Shown piece by piece: positions 7,151-15,225 of a stretch of DNA of 51,436 nt. A program made the position numbers and the translations under genes. The DNA lies in assembly GCF_000590885.1 (NCBI RefSeq), contig NZ_JFHN01000046.1, positions 1-51,436 on the forward strand, given 5' to 3'. The notes below the pieces were generated by a model, which saw only the letters and a program-made list of their open reading frames with translations, did no database searches and was not told the DNA's origin. Source of the DNA: Erwinia mallotivora (GTDB taxonomy: Bacteria; Pseudomonadota; Gammaproteobacteria; Enterobacterales; Enterobacteriaceae). How positions within the stretch are numbered: position 1 is the stretch's first letter; the number at the start of each line of letters is the position of its first letter.

Positions 7151-7481
7151 CAATAACGTTTTTCAGTACCCGGCACTCGAGGCTCACGTCCGCAAACATC
7201 TGTTTCAGCCGGTGGTTTTCATCTTCCAGGTCTTTCATCTTTTTGATATCAGAGGCTTCCATACCGCCAAACTTCGCTTTCCAGTTGTAGTACGGGGCCT
7301 AAGAGATGCCAGCCTCGGGGCAGACGTCTTTAGAGGTGCGTCCGGCTTCGACGGACTTCAGAACGGCGATGATCTGGTGCCCGGTGAAGCGTGCTTGGCG
7401 CATGGCAATCTCCTCCGGGAACATAGTCAGTATGTCAGAAGATCTCTAATGTGAATGGTCCGGTTTGCCGGGATACTTACA
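6277..7481 (-). mobile_element. Decayed IS3-family insertion sequence (IS407-like organisation)
   Basis: An element of about 1.2 kb with overlapping orfA and orfB read on the minus strand. Candidate termini: TGTAAGCACACCC at 6277 reading inward on the plus strand, and TGTAAGTATCCCGG reading inward from 7481 on the minus strand; they agree in the first TGTAAG and in the later CCC. The flanking four bases (AAAC and GGGC) are not a target duplication, so the flanks have been rearranged or the ends are off by a base or more. Both orfs are broken (see their entries), so the element cannot move by itself. Confidence 0.78.
7137..7403 (-). pseudogene. IS3-family OrfA (HTH/leucine zipper) with in-frame stop
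   Basis: Starts MRQARFTGHQIIAVLK at the ATG at 7401-7403, preceded by GGAGGAG. It is the DNA-binding half of an IS3-family transposase: a homeodomain-like HTH (residues 5-40), then a zipper helix (DIKKMKDLEDENHRLKQMF). Codon 35 is TAG (7299-7301), where relatives have a Glu codon (GIS-E-A-YYNWK), a single-base change. The frame ends at 7137 as expected for OrfA. Confidence 0.85.
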
Positions 7482-7592
7482 GGGCAACCACCCCATCATT
7501 AAAGTCAGAATCAACCCTGTCCGCGACAGGGTGTGTTGGTAAGCAACAAAAATCTGCGAGCACGAGGGGTGACGATAATCAAAGCATAAGCC

Positions 7593-7862
7593 TCACTTCC
7601 TGAAAATGAGACTTCTGGCCGCTAATGAGAGCAACCACGCGATGACAACCACCGCCAATATAGTCACTACAGTTGTGGCCGGGTCTTCTGCCCATAAGTA
7701 ATCGCTACCCACCCACTCCAGACCACCGGGGCCAATTTTGAAGAACAACCATGAGCCGAAGGTCAAGATCATACTATTTAACGGCGTGATATACCTGATC
7801 AGCAGCATTGCCAGGAAAAGGTAAATCAGGCCAGCGAATATTTTAATTAACACATTTCGCAT
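7593..7862 (-). CDS. Small inner-membrane protein, candidate immunity for the Tlde1-like effector
   Basis: 89 residues with two hydrophobic stretches near the N-terminus (FAGLIYLFLAMLLIRYI and SMILTFGSWLFF) and one near the C-terminus (TTVVTILAVVVIAWLLSLAA), about three helices in all. No family recognised. The start lies 20 bases inside the 3' end of the effector gene, so the two are co-translated. I infer an immunity or accessory role from that overlap. Known Tlde1 immunity proteins are periplasm-facing; whether this unrelated membrane protein works the same way is open. Confidence 0.6.
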   Translation of the reverse strand: MRNVLIKIFAGLIYLFLAMLLIRYITPLNSMILTFGSWLFFKIGPGGLEWVGSDYLWAEDPATTVVTILAVVVIAWLLSLAARSLIFRK

Positions 7863-8388
7863 AATCCGCTTTCCCCATCACATCGACATAACCATAAGCC
7901 ATCAGGCCACTTCTGGAACTAGGCACTTTTACCTTGCTGGTACGCAACAAAGCCTGCCTTATTTGCTTAAAGTCACTTACCTTGAACAAGGTAATGCATC
8001 CCCATGATTCGCCACTTCCATCCGGGCGCAATGGGTGCAGACGGAAACCAGTACGCTTTACACCATTAACATAGGCGTAATCATCCATCGTCTGCGAATT
8101 ATATAGTCCAAACCATTCTGAATGGTCTGTATTATGCAGAAAATCCAGAAAGGCTCGCCTGGCTTGCGTGTAAACACCGCCCTGAGGTGGTTCCACAATC
8201 CAGTAGCGACCGACTGGTATTGACCCCTCATCAGCAAGATATTCACAATTCGGATCGTTGATGTGTGTTTTGCGGCCACTAAGAACGGGAAAACGGCCAA
8301 CGCCATTAATCAGTAATTCTCCCTGCCCGCTTTTTCTGGCCTGGTCGTCATACACCATGCGCATTGTCAGCATTTTTAAGAATTCCAT
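7843..8388 (-). CDS. Tlde1-like (DUF2778) L,D-transpeptidase-fold effector
   Basis: 181 residues. The region from about 40 to 150 has the DUF2778/Tlde1 layout: EGSIPVGRYWIVE, then DFLHNTD, YVNGVKRTGFRLHP and SGESWGCITL. The His of RLHP and the Cys of GCITL are the catalytic pair of the L,D-transpeptidase fold. Salmonella Tlde1 is a type VI effector that trims or exchanges peptidoglycan stem peptides in the target periplasm. There is no signal peptide. In-frame ATGs at residues 6, 9 and 11 are alternative starts; none has a strong ribosome-binding site. It is coupled to a membrane protein downstream. Confidence 0.78.
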   Translation of the reverse strand: MEFLKMLTMRMVYDDQARKSGQGELLINGVGRFPVLSGRKTHINDPNCEYLADEGSIPVGRYWIVEPPQGGVYTQARRAFLDFLHNTDHSEWFGLYNSQTMDDYAYVNGVKRTGFRLHPLRPDGSGESWGCITLFKVSDFKQIRQALLRTSKVKVPSSRSGLMAYGYVDVMGKADYAKCVN

Positions 8389-9399
8389 TCAAAAAGATGT
8401 CAATAATGTTAACGTGGATTGATGATTTCAGTTACTGGTGATTTGATCATGAAATGGTACTGGGATGTGACGTGGTGGGATCACAGCAAATCGTCATAAC
8501 TTAGCTAAGGGTAAATGGCATGGCCCTTAGCGCTCCCCACCCCTTCAACTGCTACACGTCCAACAATACAGCGGATAACGTTGCCGCTGTGGATTACTGC
8601 TGGCTCCAATACCGGGCACGGCGGCATTTTCGATGTGCCGAATTCGAACCTTTCAGCCCTTTCATCCTTTTAAGCAACTACCGCTTCCAGTCCATGCAGC
8701 TCATACTTCCAGCTATTGCGAAACTTACCAGCATGCTCAGGTGGAGCACCTGGAAGAAACCCTTTAGATGCTTATCGGCATCTGTGCTTTCGGCCAGACA
8801 TTCCATTTGTTTGATGGGCCAACCGTGAACAGAACCTGTATGTAAAATTGACTCACTCGACACAAATACGACACAAGGAGGAAATCAGGCGGAATTAAAT
8901 TATCGTAAGATATTGATTTAAATGACAACACTTGCAGAACTCGAACCTTCTAACCAATTATATGTTCTGTATGTGATTTTTTTCATTACAATTTGCGATC
9001 TGCCCCCAGAGATGCACCCTTAGAAAATAACCACTCTCACGGCTGAGGTTCATCACTGCATGAATGTGTGGGCGTAAATGACTCTGAACATAGTAAATGT
9101 TAAGAAAATTCTCAATCTACCTTACAAACAGAAAATGTACAATACTTAATCATTTGATTTAAAGGGATTAATTTTAAATGAAAGGAATCGACAAAAAACT
9201 GATCATCTTCACTACAAAAAAAAGATTGAACGTAGTCATACCCGATTAAAGAAGAAAAGTTAATAAATCCTTACTGCACAAGCAATACAAACCCGAAAAA
9301 AAAATAAATTGCAAAGTATTTTGTTAAATTTCAGCATGTTTTTGACTTCAAACTTTACATAATTTGAAATTTTGGCAATTCAGATGAAAATCTTTATTA
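8389..9399. other. About 1 kb without a supported gene; composition changes at about 8.87 kb
   Basis: Bases 8389-8870 are of ordinary GC and contain two overlapping short frames (plus 8520-8828, minus 8678-8863) lacking start signals; both look like relics. From about 8870 the DNA turns strongly AT rich, with A runs and no frame of note up to 9399. The switch coincides with a weak match to the argU 3' end at 8932-8950, so the left border of the AT-rich island probably lies here. Confidence 0.45.
8932..8950. other. Weak candidate for the distal attachment site of the argU island
   Basis: Aligning the TTGCAGAACTCGAACCT string here with the argU T-arm segment CTACAGGATTCGAACCT gives 14 matches in 18 positions, including TCGAACCT. 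This is below what a recent element would show, but it falls at the composition boundary. Another ATTCGAACCT occurs at about 8641. Either could be chance, since TTCGAA-type T-arm sequences are common. Confidence 0.2.
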
Positions 9400-10005
9400 T
9401 CATTTTTCTTTATAGTAAAGTCTCTCTACTTCCTTCCAGTATTTTTCCTTCATTGCGCTAATTTTACTTCGAAGATCATCTGTCATGTGAATTATCAACA
9501 TTCCATTGTCTAATATATGATTAAGAAACATCTTTGTTATATCTTCAATGCTAAGCTTGAGTAGGTAAATGTCATCTGTCATAAATGAATCTTCATCTGG
9601 TAAAAGATCTGGCATTGTGTCCACATAATGGTTGAGCATACTTCTTTTGATACTTAAGCTACATAGCAATACATAGTCTTCGCCCTTTTCAGTCTTTTTT
9701 ACAGCGATATTAATTTCATTCTGTGTGATTTTCTTTGATAGTCCTCTTAGTAACTCATTACATTTGACCACTGACAGTATGGTTTCATAGATATAATTTC
9801 GACTCTCTTCATCTAACTCTGGTAAAAACTGGAATGGGTTGAATTGGCTGTCTTCAAGGTAATAGCTTAAACAAACCATAGATCTCCTATTAAATGTATT
9901 CATAGGTAATAATCTGATAGCTTCACCATCAAAAAGCTTATCAAAGTTCTTTTGACTCACAAGACTTGAAAGACTGCCAATATTCATGAATTCTTTTATT
10001 TCCAC
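9400..10005 (-). CDS. Unknown island protein (201 aa)
   Basis: Starts at GTG 10003-10005 with GAGGA five bases upstream, giving 201 residues. I do not recognise the family. It is acidic to neutral and largely helical by composition (FDKLFDGEAIRLLPMN, YIYETILSVVKCNELLRG, SMLNHYVDTMPDLLPDEDS, KEKYWKEVERLYYKEK) with no signal peptide, membrane helix or zinc motif. It lies 40 bases downstream of the AlpA gene on the same strand, so it is probably expressed under AlpA-type control. Its position as the last cargo gene of a P4-like island suggests a phage- or host-interaction role, but nothing in the sequence shows it. Confidence 0.6.
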   Translation of the reverse strand: MEIKEFMNIGSLSSLVSQKNFDKLFDGEAIRLLPMNTFNRRSMVCLSYYLEDSQFNPFQFLPELDEESRNYIYETILSVVKCNELLRGLSKKITQNEINIAVKKTEKGEDYVLLCSLSIKRSMLNHYVDTMPDLLPDEDSFMTDDIYLLKLSIEDITKMFLNHILDNGMLIIHMTDDLRSKISAMKEKYWKEVERLYYKEK

Positions 10006-10045
10006 AATGTCCTCACTTTTTAGTTGTTATTGGTTTGAAGCATTA

Positions 10046-10258
10046 CTATCGAGCTTTTCTCGAATTGCTAATGGTGTCAGAAACCCACTGATCGATCTCC
10101 GCCTCAATAAAGGCAACTGCTCTGGAACCTAACTTGATAGGTTTAGGGAATCTATTTTCAGAAATCAATCGGTAAACCCATGCTTTCTTGTAGCCTGTTT
10201 TATGCAGGACTTCAGGTAAGCGAATGAGTCGAGTAGTGCTTGGAGTTGCTGTAATCAT
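10046..10258 (-). CDS. AlpA-family transcriptional regulator
   Basis: 70 residues of the phage AlpA/excisionase-like winged-helix type: LIRLPEVLHKTGYKKAWVYR, then ENRFPKPIKLGSRAVAF and EAEIDQWV. AlpA of E. coli activates the CP4-57 integrase and excision; members in P4-like islands do similar work. It starts at ATG with GAGGGG nine bases upstream. It sits opposite the defence operon and upstream of the unknown 201-residue gene. With the island integrase broken its excision role may be lost. Confidence 0.88.
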   Translation of the reverse strand: MITATPSTTRLIRLPEVLHKTGYKKAWVYRLISENRFPKPIKLGSRAVAFIEAEIDQWVSDTISNSRKAR

Positions 10259-10685
10259 GGTTTTATCCCCTCGTCTGGTCGATGAGTTGATACTAAAGAG
10301 ACGAGAGTGACCTTTGAAGGGATTCTGTCCAAATAAAATTTTCTTGGAGGATAATTATAAAATATTTTACGGGAGAGAAAAAAATACATTGATGCCTTGA
10401 CTTTTTTTCTGGGATGGATAAATAGACTTTTAAAACTTAAATTTCAGTTCGCGGTTCCTTCACGATTATACAGATATGCATACCTACTCCTTGACACAAA
10501 CTAATAATGTGGAAACTAAACTAATCAACTTATCTTGCTAAAAATTTACTTTACTTTAATTATATTTATGTTTACGTTTGTTGGGCTAGCGACTTTAGTC
10601 AGAAAAACATCCGCCAAAACACAACTCTTCCTAAAAGCTTCCATGCTTTATGCCACTTGATGAGTTACTATCAAAGGATTAGTTT
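10259..10685. other. Divergent intergenic region, AlpA and Septu genes
   Basis: About 430 bases of AT-rich DNA between the AlpA gene (minus) and ptuA (plus). A promoter-like pair reading right is TTGACT (10397-10402), 16 bases, TAAATA (10419-10424). A second TTGACA at about 10492 lacks a good -10. I see no RNA gene and no msr/msd-like inverted repeats that would suggest a retron. Confidence 0.35.
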
Positions 10686-11797
10686 ATGAGTCATACAGAA
10701 GAAGAAATATATAATACTTTAATCAACGGCTTGAAACCTGGAAACATTTATTTTATCACTGGGAAAAATGGTTCAGGTAAATCAAGATTTTTTCATATTC
10801 AACAAAACACATTTTGAGTAGTAAAACGTCTTTTTTTAATAGAATAATTTGCATGTCAGGAACAATGCATGACAAATTCCCTCCAGAAATTTATAAGAAA
10901 AACATTGAAAATCAAAATATTGTTTACCTTGGAAATAAAGTCAACAATAATATGATTTCAGACATTGCCCCCTTCCGCACTCTTTGTAAGTTCGTATTAA
11001 GAAAAGTTAGTGATTATAATGAACCTATAACTACTAATAAATATCTAATCGACTATGCGTTATCAAGGCTTAACTTTGAAGATAAATTTATTTTTAAGTT
11101 TCGCTATGGTAAAAACCGAAAAGAGGAGGTGTTTTCGTCAGTTCCATCTGAGTTGACTATTAGCCTTACTAATCCTCAAGACAATACAAACTTACTAAAA
11201 AAATATGTAAATCATGTTGAATTAGGTGATATTCTGCTTTCCGACATTAGTTTTCATAGGAAAGGAAGAGCATTTGGACTTTCAGAATTGAGTTCTGGAG
11301 AAAAACAATATGCTCTCGCTCTTTTTGGTTTTTTTTATTGCGGTTGTTCGAATAGCATTATTTTCTATGATGAACCAGAAAATTCCCTCCACCCTTTATG
11401 GCAATTAACCATAATAAATGACTTATCACTTATAATTGATAAATTATATCCTGATGCCACTTTTTTAGTTGCGACTCATTCACCTTTGATAGCAAGTAGC
11501 GTTCGCAATAATAAAACATTTATCTGTGACTTTCCTTCTGGGCAATCTTGGAAACAATCGGACTTATTCGGTCAAGCAAGCGACACTGTTTTACGTGAAC
11601 AGTTTCACTTGTATTCTGCTAGATCGCCAGAAATTTATGAAATCATCAATAAATGCCTCGATCTTATTTCTAATAATAAAAAACATTCTTCAGAATTTAA
11701 GAACCTTCAATTCAACCTTAAAAGTTTTAATTTACAGTTAACTTCTGATGATCCCTTATACAAGGTCGTCAAGACAATCTTGAGTTTTAATTTATGA
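10686..11797 (+). pseudogene. ptuA: Septu system ATPase PtuA, one-base frameshift after the Walker A
   Basis: The gene starts at ATG 10686 (AAGGA upstream) and encodes the P-loop GKNGSGKS at about residue 30. It reaches TGA at 10815-10817 in the sequence CATTTTGAG. Shifting by minus one at the T run continues without interruption for another 327 residues: RIICMSGTMHDKF, the ABC signature LSSGEKQYALALFGFF, Walker B IIFYDEPENSLHP and ATHSPLIASS. The joined protein would be about 370 residues. A missing T is the simplest cause; sequencing error or slippage during expression are alternatives. The part from 10814 alone lacks the P-loop. PtuA with PtuB forms an anti-phage complex in the Septu system. 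Its stop overlaps ptuB by ATGA. Confidence 0.82.
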
Positions 11798-12471
11798 AAC
11801 CTCTCAAACCTGTTGCACGCTACGTTATAAACAGAAAAGAATTTAAAGAACCAATCAAAAACTTTCTTTCTGGTAATATATCTTGGAGTGATAATTCTCT
11901 TAAACAAGTAAAAAAAATAATTAGAACGCTTTTAAGATTAGAACAGAAAGGTATTTGTCCCTACTGTCAAAGATTAATCATCCCTGAAAGAAGAAATGTT
12001 GGTGAGCATATTGAGCATTTTTTTGATAAGTCAAAGAAAAAATATTTAAAATTCGCTTTCTCAGCTTCAAATTTAGTTTTATCTTGTCAGGCTTGTAACG
12101 TCGTAAAATCAACCAAAGATATGCTTCCTGTAGGTCGGCAAACATTAATATATTTGAGAGAGGCAGAATCTCCATTTTTATGGCCACATCCATATTACGA
12201 TGTGATGTCTGATTGTATTAGAAAGCTTCCTGGACCGGTGTATGAACCTATAGTTGGTTCTGGCCGTGAAATTGAATCCAATCGATTGATAAAGGATTTA
12301 GAACTCAATGAAATTAAGAATTTAGAGATGCGGCATAGTACACTCGCTTATAGACGAGATCGTTTGATTGATATTCTTGGAAGACTTGCTGAAAAAGATG
12401 ATTTGAGGAGCATGGCAAGAATGCGCAGACTCACCATTGAATTAAATAAAGTAAAAAATGAAATAAATTAA
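11794..12471 (+). CDS. ptuB: Septu system HNH endonuclease PtuB
   Basis: 225 residues. The HNH/zinc core is clear: CPYCQRLI (about residue 50), GEHIEHFFDKSK with the His pair, SNLVLSCQACNVVKSTKD with the second Cys pair and Asn. This is the layout of PtuB nucleases, also seen in the PtuAB toxin of retron Ec78. The C-terminus is helical and basic. The start overlaps the ptuA stop (ATGA), so it needs translation of ptuA; with the frameshift in ptuA, ribosomes would stop about 980 bases upstream and ptuB translation may drop. No reverse transcriptase is nearby, so this is a stand-alone Septu rather than a retron. Confidence 0.86.
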   Translation: MKPLKPVARYVINRKEFKEPIKNFLSGNISWSDNSLKQVKKIIRTLLRLEQKGICPYCQRLIIPERRNVGEHIEHFFDKSKKKYLKFAFSASNLVLSCQACNVVKSTKDMLPVGRQTLIYLREAESPFLWPHPYYDVMSDCIRKLPGPVYEPIVGSGREIESNRLIKDLELNEIKNLEMRHSTLAYRRDRLIDILGRLAEKDDLRSMARMRRLTIELNKVKNEIN

Positions 12472-12786
12472 AATTTAATTTTTTCATCATCTTTAAAGGA
12501 TGTTACTATTTATTTTTCCAAAATAGAGAAGGTTCTTCACCAAATTACGGGCCTTCTTTTAAGATTAAATCAATATTCAATATCATTAAAAAAAATGGAT
12601 TCAATAAAAATATTCTCTTTAATTATTTGCAATCATTTAATATTAAATATTTGTGATTTCATACGATTCGTTTTGCTATGCTTTAAGACTTAATTAAAAC
12701 CTTTCTGTATTTACATATAATAATCTTCGGCTTTTATTATTAATACTTAGCTAAAATGTAATTGAATATTCTACACTTACATTTGT
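12472..12786. other. AT-rich convergent intergenic region with possible terminator
   Basis: 315 bases between ptuB (plus) and the DUF6387-like gene (minus). AGAAGG at 12527-12532 can pair with CCTTCT at 12552-12557, followed by four T residues, a weak terminator for ptuAB. Nothing else found. Confidence 0.3.
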
Positions 12787-13599
12787 TTAAAGCATTTTTT
12801 TCAACTCTGTTAGTTTGACATCGATAAGGTGACTGTTTTTGTTAATATAATTCTCTATGTTTTTACTGGTCTCACCTGACAATGCTTTTTCTGCTATTGG
12901 ACGATCTGTATCCTTGATTTGTTCTTCTCCTCGAACCTCATCTGTAAGCTTAGGATAAAGCACTCTGGAAAGTATGGTGTTTGAAAGAGGAATATCTTTT
13001 AACTTAGCCCACATAAGCAAATCCATCATTGGAATGATACGGTAGTCAACTAACTTTATAATCCTTCCCAGACCAAAAACTTCTTGCTTCTTCCCCGTAA
13101 TCCCATATTCTTTTCGCCATACTGGAAGCAGTGTACGAAGCGAGCCTATGATTTCATCATCTGATGAGCTTTCGAGGTCAAAGAAAGTATAAACTCTACT
13201 TTCATTTTTTCCTATTACAACAGATCTCATACTCATAGCAATTGGTAGTTCTTTAACCTCTTTCTTCAGTTTACCACTTCCTTTGTTAAACGATTCTTGA
13301 GATAACATCTCAAGAGATCTTTTAAGGTTTTCGATGTGTGCGAATGTCACTTGTCGTATGTGTGTTTGACTCTCAGTTAAATGATTATTGATATCTATCT
13401 CTTTACTAATTACTGGTTTACCTGCAAGAATCCTTTCAAAATAAACATCCCCTTCACCGAAAAACTCAATTGAATCAAGTATGCTTTTTCTAACTTGGAA
13501 TTCCTTGTGGAAGGCTTTCAAAGTGCAGAATTCAATTTCAAGATAATTGTCGTAGTTGAACCATTTCTGAATCTCTGTATAAATCTCGACTGTTTTCAT
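12787..13599 (-). CDS. DUF6387-like protein next to the integrase
   Basis: 270 residues. The N-terminal IQKWFNYDNYLEIEF and the central block (GFGRIIKLVDYRIIPMMDLL-like, here LGRIIKLVDYRIIPMMDLLM followed by W) recall DUF6387 proteins, which commonly sit beside P4-type integrases; I am moderately sure of the name. No enzyme motif is visible. The ATG lies 10 bases after the integrase stop, so both would share a transcript. Function unknown; the family's constant position suggests a link to island maintenance or defence. Confidence 0.6.
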   Translation of the reverse strand: MKTVEIYTEIQKWFNYDNYLEIEFCTLKAFHKEFQVRKSILDSIEFFGEGDVYFERILAGKPVISKEIDINNHLTESQTHIRQVTFAHIENLKRSLEMLSQESFNKGSGKLKKEVKELPIAMSMRSVVIGKNESRVYTFFDLESSSDDEIIGSLRTLLPVWRKEYGITGKKQEVFGLGRIIKLVDYRIIPMMDLLMWAKLKDIPLSNTILSRVLYPKLTDEVRGEEQIKDTDRPIAEKALSGETSKNIENYINKNSHLIDVKLTELKKML

Positions 13600-13609
13600 A
13601 CTCAGACCT

Positions 13610-14797
13610 TTAGTTAATTGATATTTTTTGCAATTCTTTTAGATAGTCTGCATACCATTGCATCATCTCACGACGCCCTTCCAAATACTGAGCATGGTTG
13701 TAAGTGCCTCTAATTGTATTTCTGTCAGCATGTGCAAGCTGAGTCTCAATCCATGAACTTTAAAAACCCTGTTCATGCAGAATTGTGCTTAGAGTATGTC
13801 GAAAGCCATGTCCTGTTGCCTTTCCGTCATAACCAATCTTTTTTATCACCTGGTTTATACTGGCTTCACTCATACTTTTTCATGAGTCATTTCTTCCAGG
13901 GAAAATAAATTTGAACCCACCAGTAAAACTTCTTAACTCTTCCAAGAGATCGATTGATTGCTGTGATAAAGGGACTATATGAGGTCGCTTCATTTTCATT
14001 CGGGAAACTGGTATCTGCCAGAGTCGTTTCACGAAATCTATTTCAGACCATTCTGCTGAACGAAGCTCAATCGTCCTGAGTCCAGTTAGCATGAGAAGCT
14101 GTGTGGCGATTTGAGTGATTTTACTACCAGAGTAATCTTCCAGATGCCTTTGAAACTCACCCAGCTCATCTACCGACAGATGAGGAAAATGTTTTTGTTT
14201 TGGTGCTTTCAGCACACCTACCAGATCTGATACTGGATTATGTTCTGCTCTGCCAGAAATGACTGCATAGGTGAAGATTTGACGACATGCCTGACGAGTT
14301 TTCTTCAGCTTATCGAGAACACCACGACTTTCCATTTTACGAAGAACATCGAGCATTTCCTTAGCATTAATCTCAGCAACAGGTCTTCTGCCTATGTAAG
14401 GGAAGACATCCTTCCTCAAGTATTCAAGAATGTCATCAGCATAGCCCTCAGACCAAGAAGGTTTCTTATGTTCATGCCATTCAATGGCAATCAGTTCAAA
14501 ACTGTTGCTTACAGCCATAATCTTAGCTGCTTTGATATCTTGTTTTTGCTGGCTTGGATCGCCACCTTCAGACAGGAGTTTCTTAGCTTCAGATCGTTTG
14601 ATCCTTGCTTCAGCGAGTGTGAGCAATGGATATGTGCCGAAAGTAACTCGTTTTTCTCTACCTGCGATCCTATATTTTAGCCTCCAACTCTTTGTTCCAT
14701 TTGGAAAAATCTCAAGATACATCCCACCACCATCGGCAAGCTTGTATGATTTTTCCTTAGGCTTAGCTGAGTCAATTTGTCGAGCTGTCAACTTCAT
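13610..14797 (-). pseudogene. int: P4-type tyrosine recombinase (integrase), two in-frame stops
   Basis: Reading from ATG at 14795-14797: an N-terminal DUF4102 arm-binding domain (MKLTARQIDSAKPKEKSYKL), a core-binding region, then the catalytic domain with the first Arg in LLMLTGLRTIELRSAEW. The frame stops at TGA 13880-13882 after FIFPGRNDS. In the same frame it continues SMSEASINQVIKKIGYDG, with HGFRH, then a second stop TAA at 13760-13762, then ETQLAHADRNTIRGTYNHA and EGRREMMQWYADYLKEL to a stop at 13610-13612. Thus Arg, HxxR, His and the Tyr nucleophile are all encoded but in three separate pieces. Two nonsense changes with no frameshift indicate recent loss. Confidence 0.9.
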
Positions 14798-14961
14798 ATG
14801 GGGGCATCCATTTCATTGAACCTAGTAATGCCCCCTATCCTGCCCCCAATCGGAACAAGAACGCAATAGGTGACCTTGGACCAAGATGGACCATAGTGAA
14901 GTGTTATATTCTGATTTGAAAGGAAAAAGTAGACTAGAAAGGATGTTAATAGAAGAAAAGA

Positions 14962-15038
14962 TGGCACGCCCTACAGGATTCGAACCTGTGACCTACGGCT
15001 TAGAAGGCCGGTGCTCTATCCAGCTGAGCTAAGGGCGC
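14962..15038 (-). tRNA. argU: tRNA-Arg (anticodon UCU), with encoded CCA
   Basis: The minus strand folds as a 77-base cloverleaf including CCA. The 5' acceptor strand is GCGCCCT, the D arm AGCTCAGCTGGATAGAGC, the anticodon TCT at 15002-15004 in the loop CTTCTAA, and the T arm ACAGGTTCGAATCCTGT. The first pair is G1-U72, a wobble; I recall G1-C72 in E. coli argU. It reads rare AGA codons. Its 3' end is the attachment site of the P4-like island, which may have supplied base 72. Confidence 0.97.
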
Positions 15039-15225
15039 ACGGGATACTGCGTGGGTCGAATTATACGGTGCGAACCCGACGAGTCAACGATTTTACCGGG
15101 TAAAACGTCCTGTTGCTGCACTATTAAACAACTCCCGCTGAAACTGTGCCTGACAGCAGAGCCTGCTTCTGACAAAATAGCCACCATTCCCCGTTTCAAC
15201 TCAACACAGATGGATCCCCTTTCTG

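Larger units (their letters stand above)
8930..14964 (-). mobile_element. P4-like genomic island at argU carrying a Septu defence module
   Basis: The layout is tRNA-Arg, P4-type integrase (broken), DUF6387-like gene, two-gene defence operon on the opposite strand, AlpA regulator and an unknown gene, all in AT-rich DNA unlike the GC-rich core to the right. argU is a known integration site in E. coli (DLP12). The right border is the 3' end of the tRNA; the left border is inferred from composition. With its integrase dead, the island is probably fixed unless a related integrase acts in trans. Confidence 0.65.

Noticed and set aside
7514-7532. Palindrome ACCCTGTC-CGC-GACAGGGT
   Set aside because: A good stem but no T run on either strand and no gene ending beside it; could be an operator, but nothing supports a specific role.
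8638-8651. ATTCGAACCT identical to part of the argU T-arm, as a possible att site
   Set aside because: Only ten contiguous bases match and the flanks disagree; it also lies on the GC-normal side of the composition boundary.
8520-8863. Plus-strand 102-codon and minus-strand 61-codon frames
   Set aside because: No start signals, no family resemblance and mutually overlapping; at best relics of an older gene.
10259-10685. Possible retron non-coding RNA next to the PtuAB genes
   Set aside because: No reverse transcriptase gene and no long inverted repeats of msr/msd type; the pair fits a plain Septu system.
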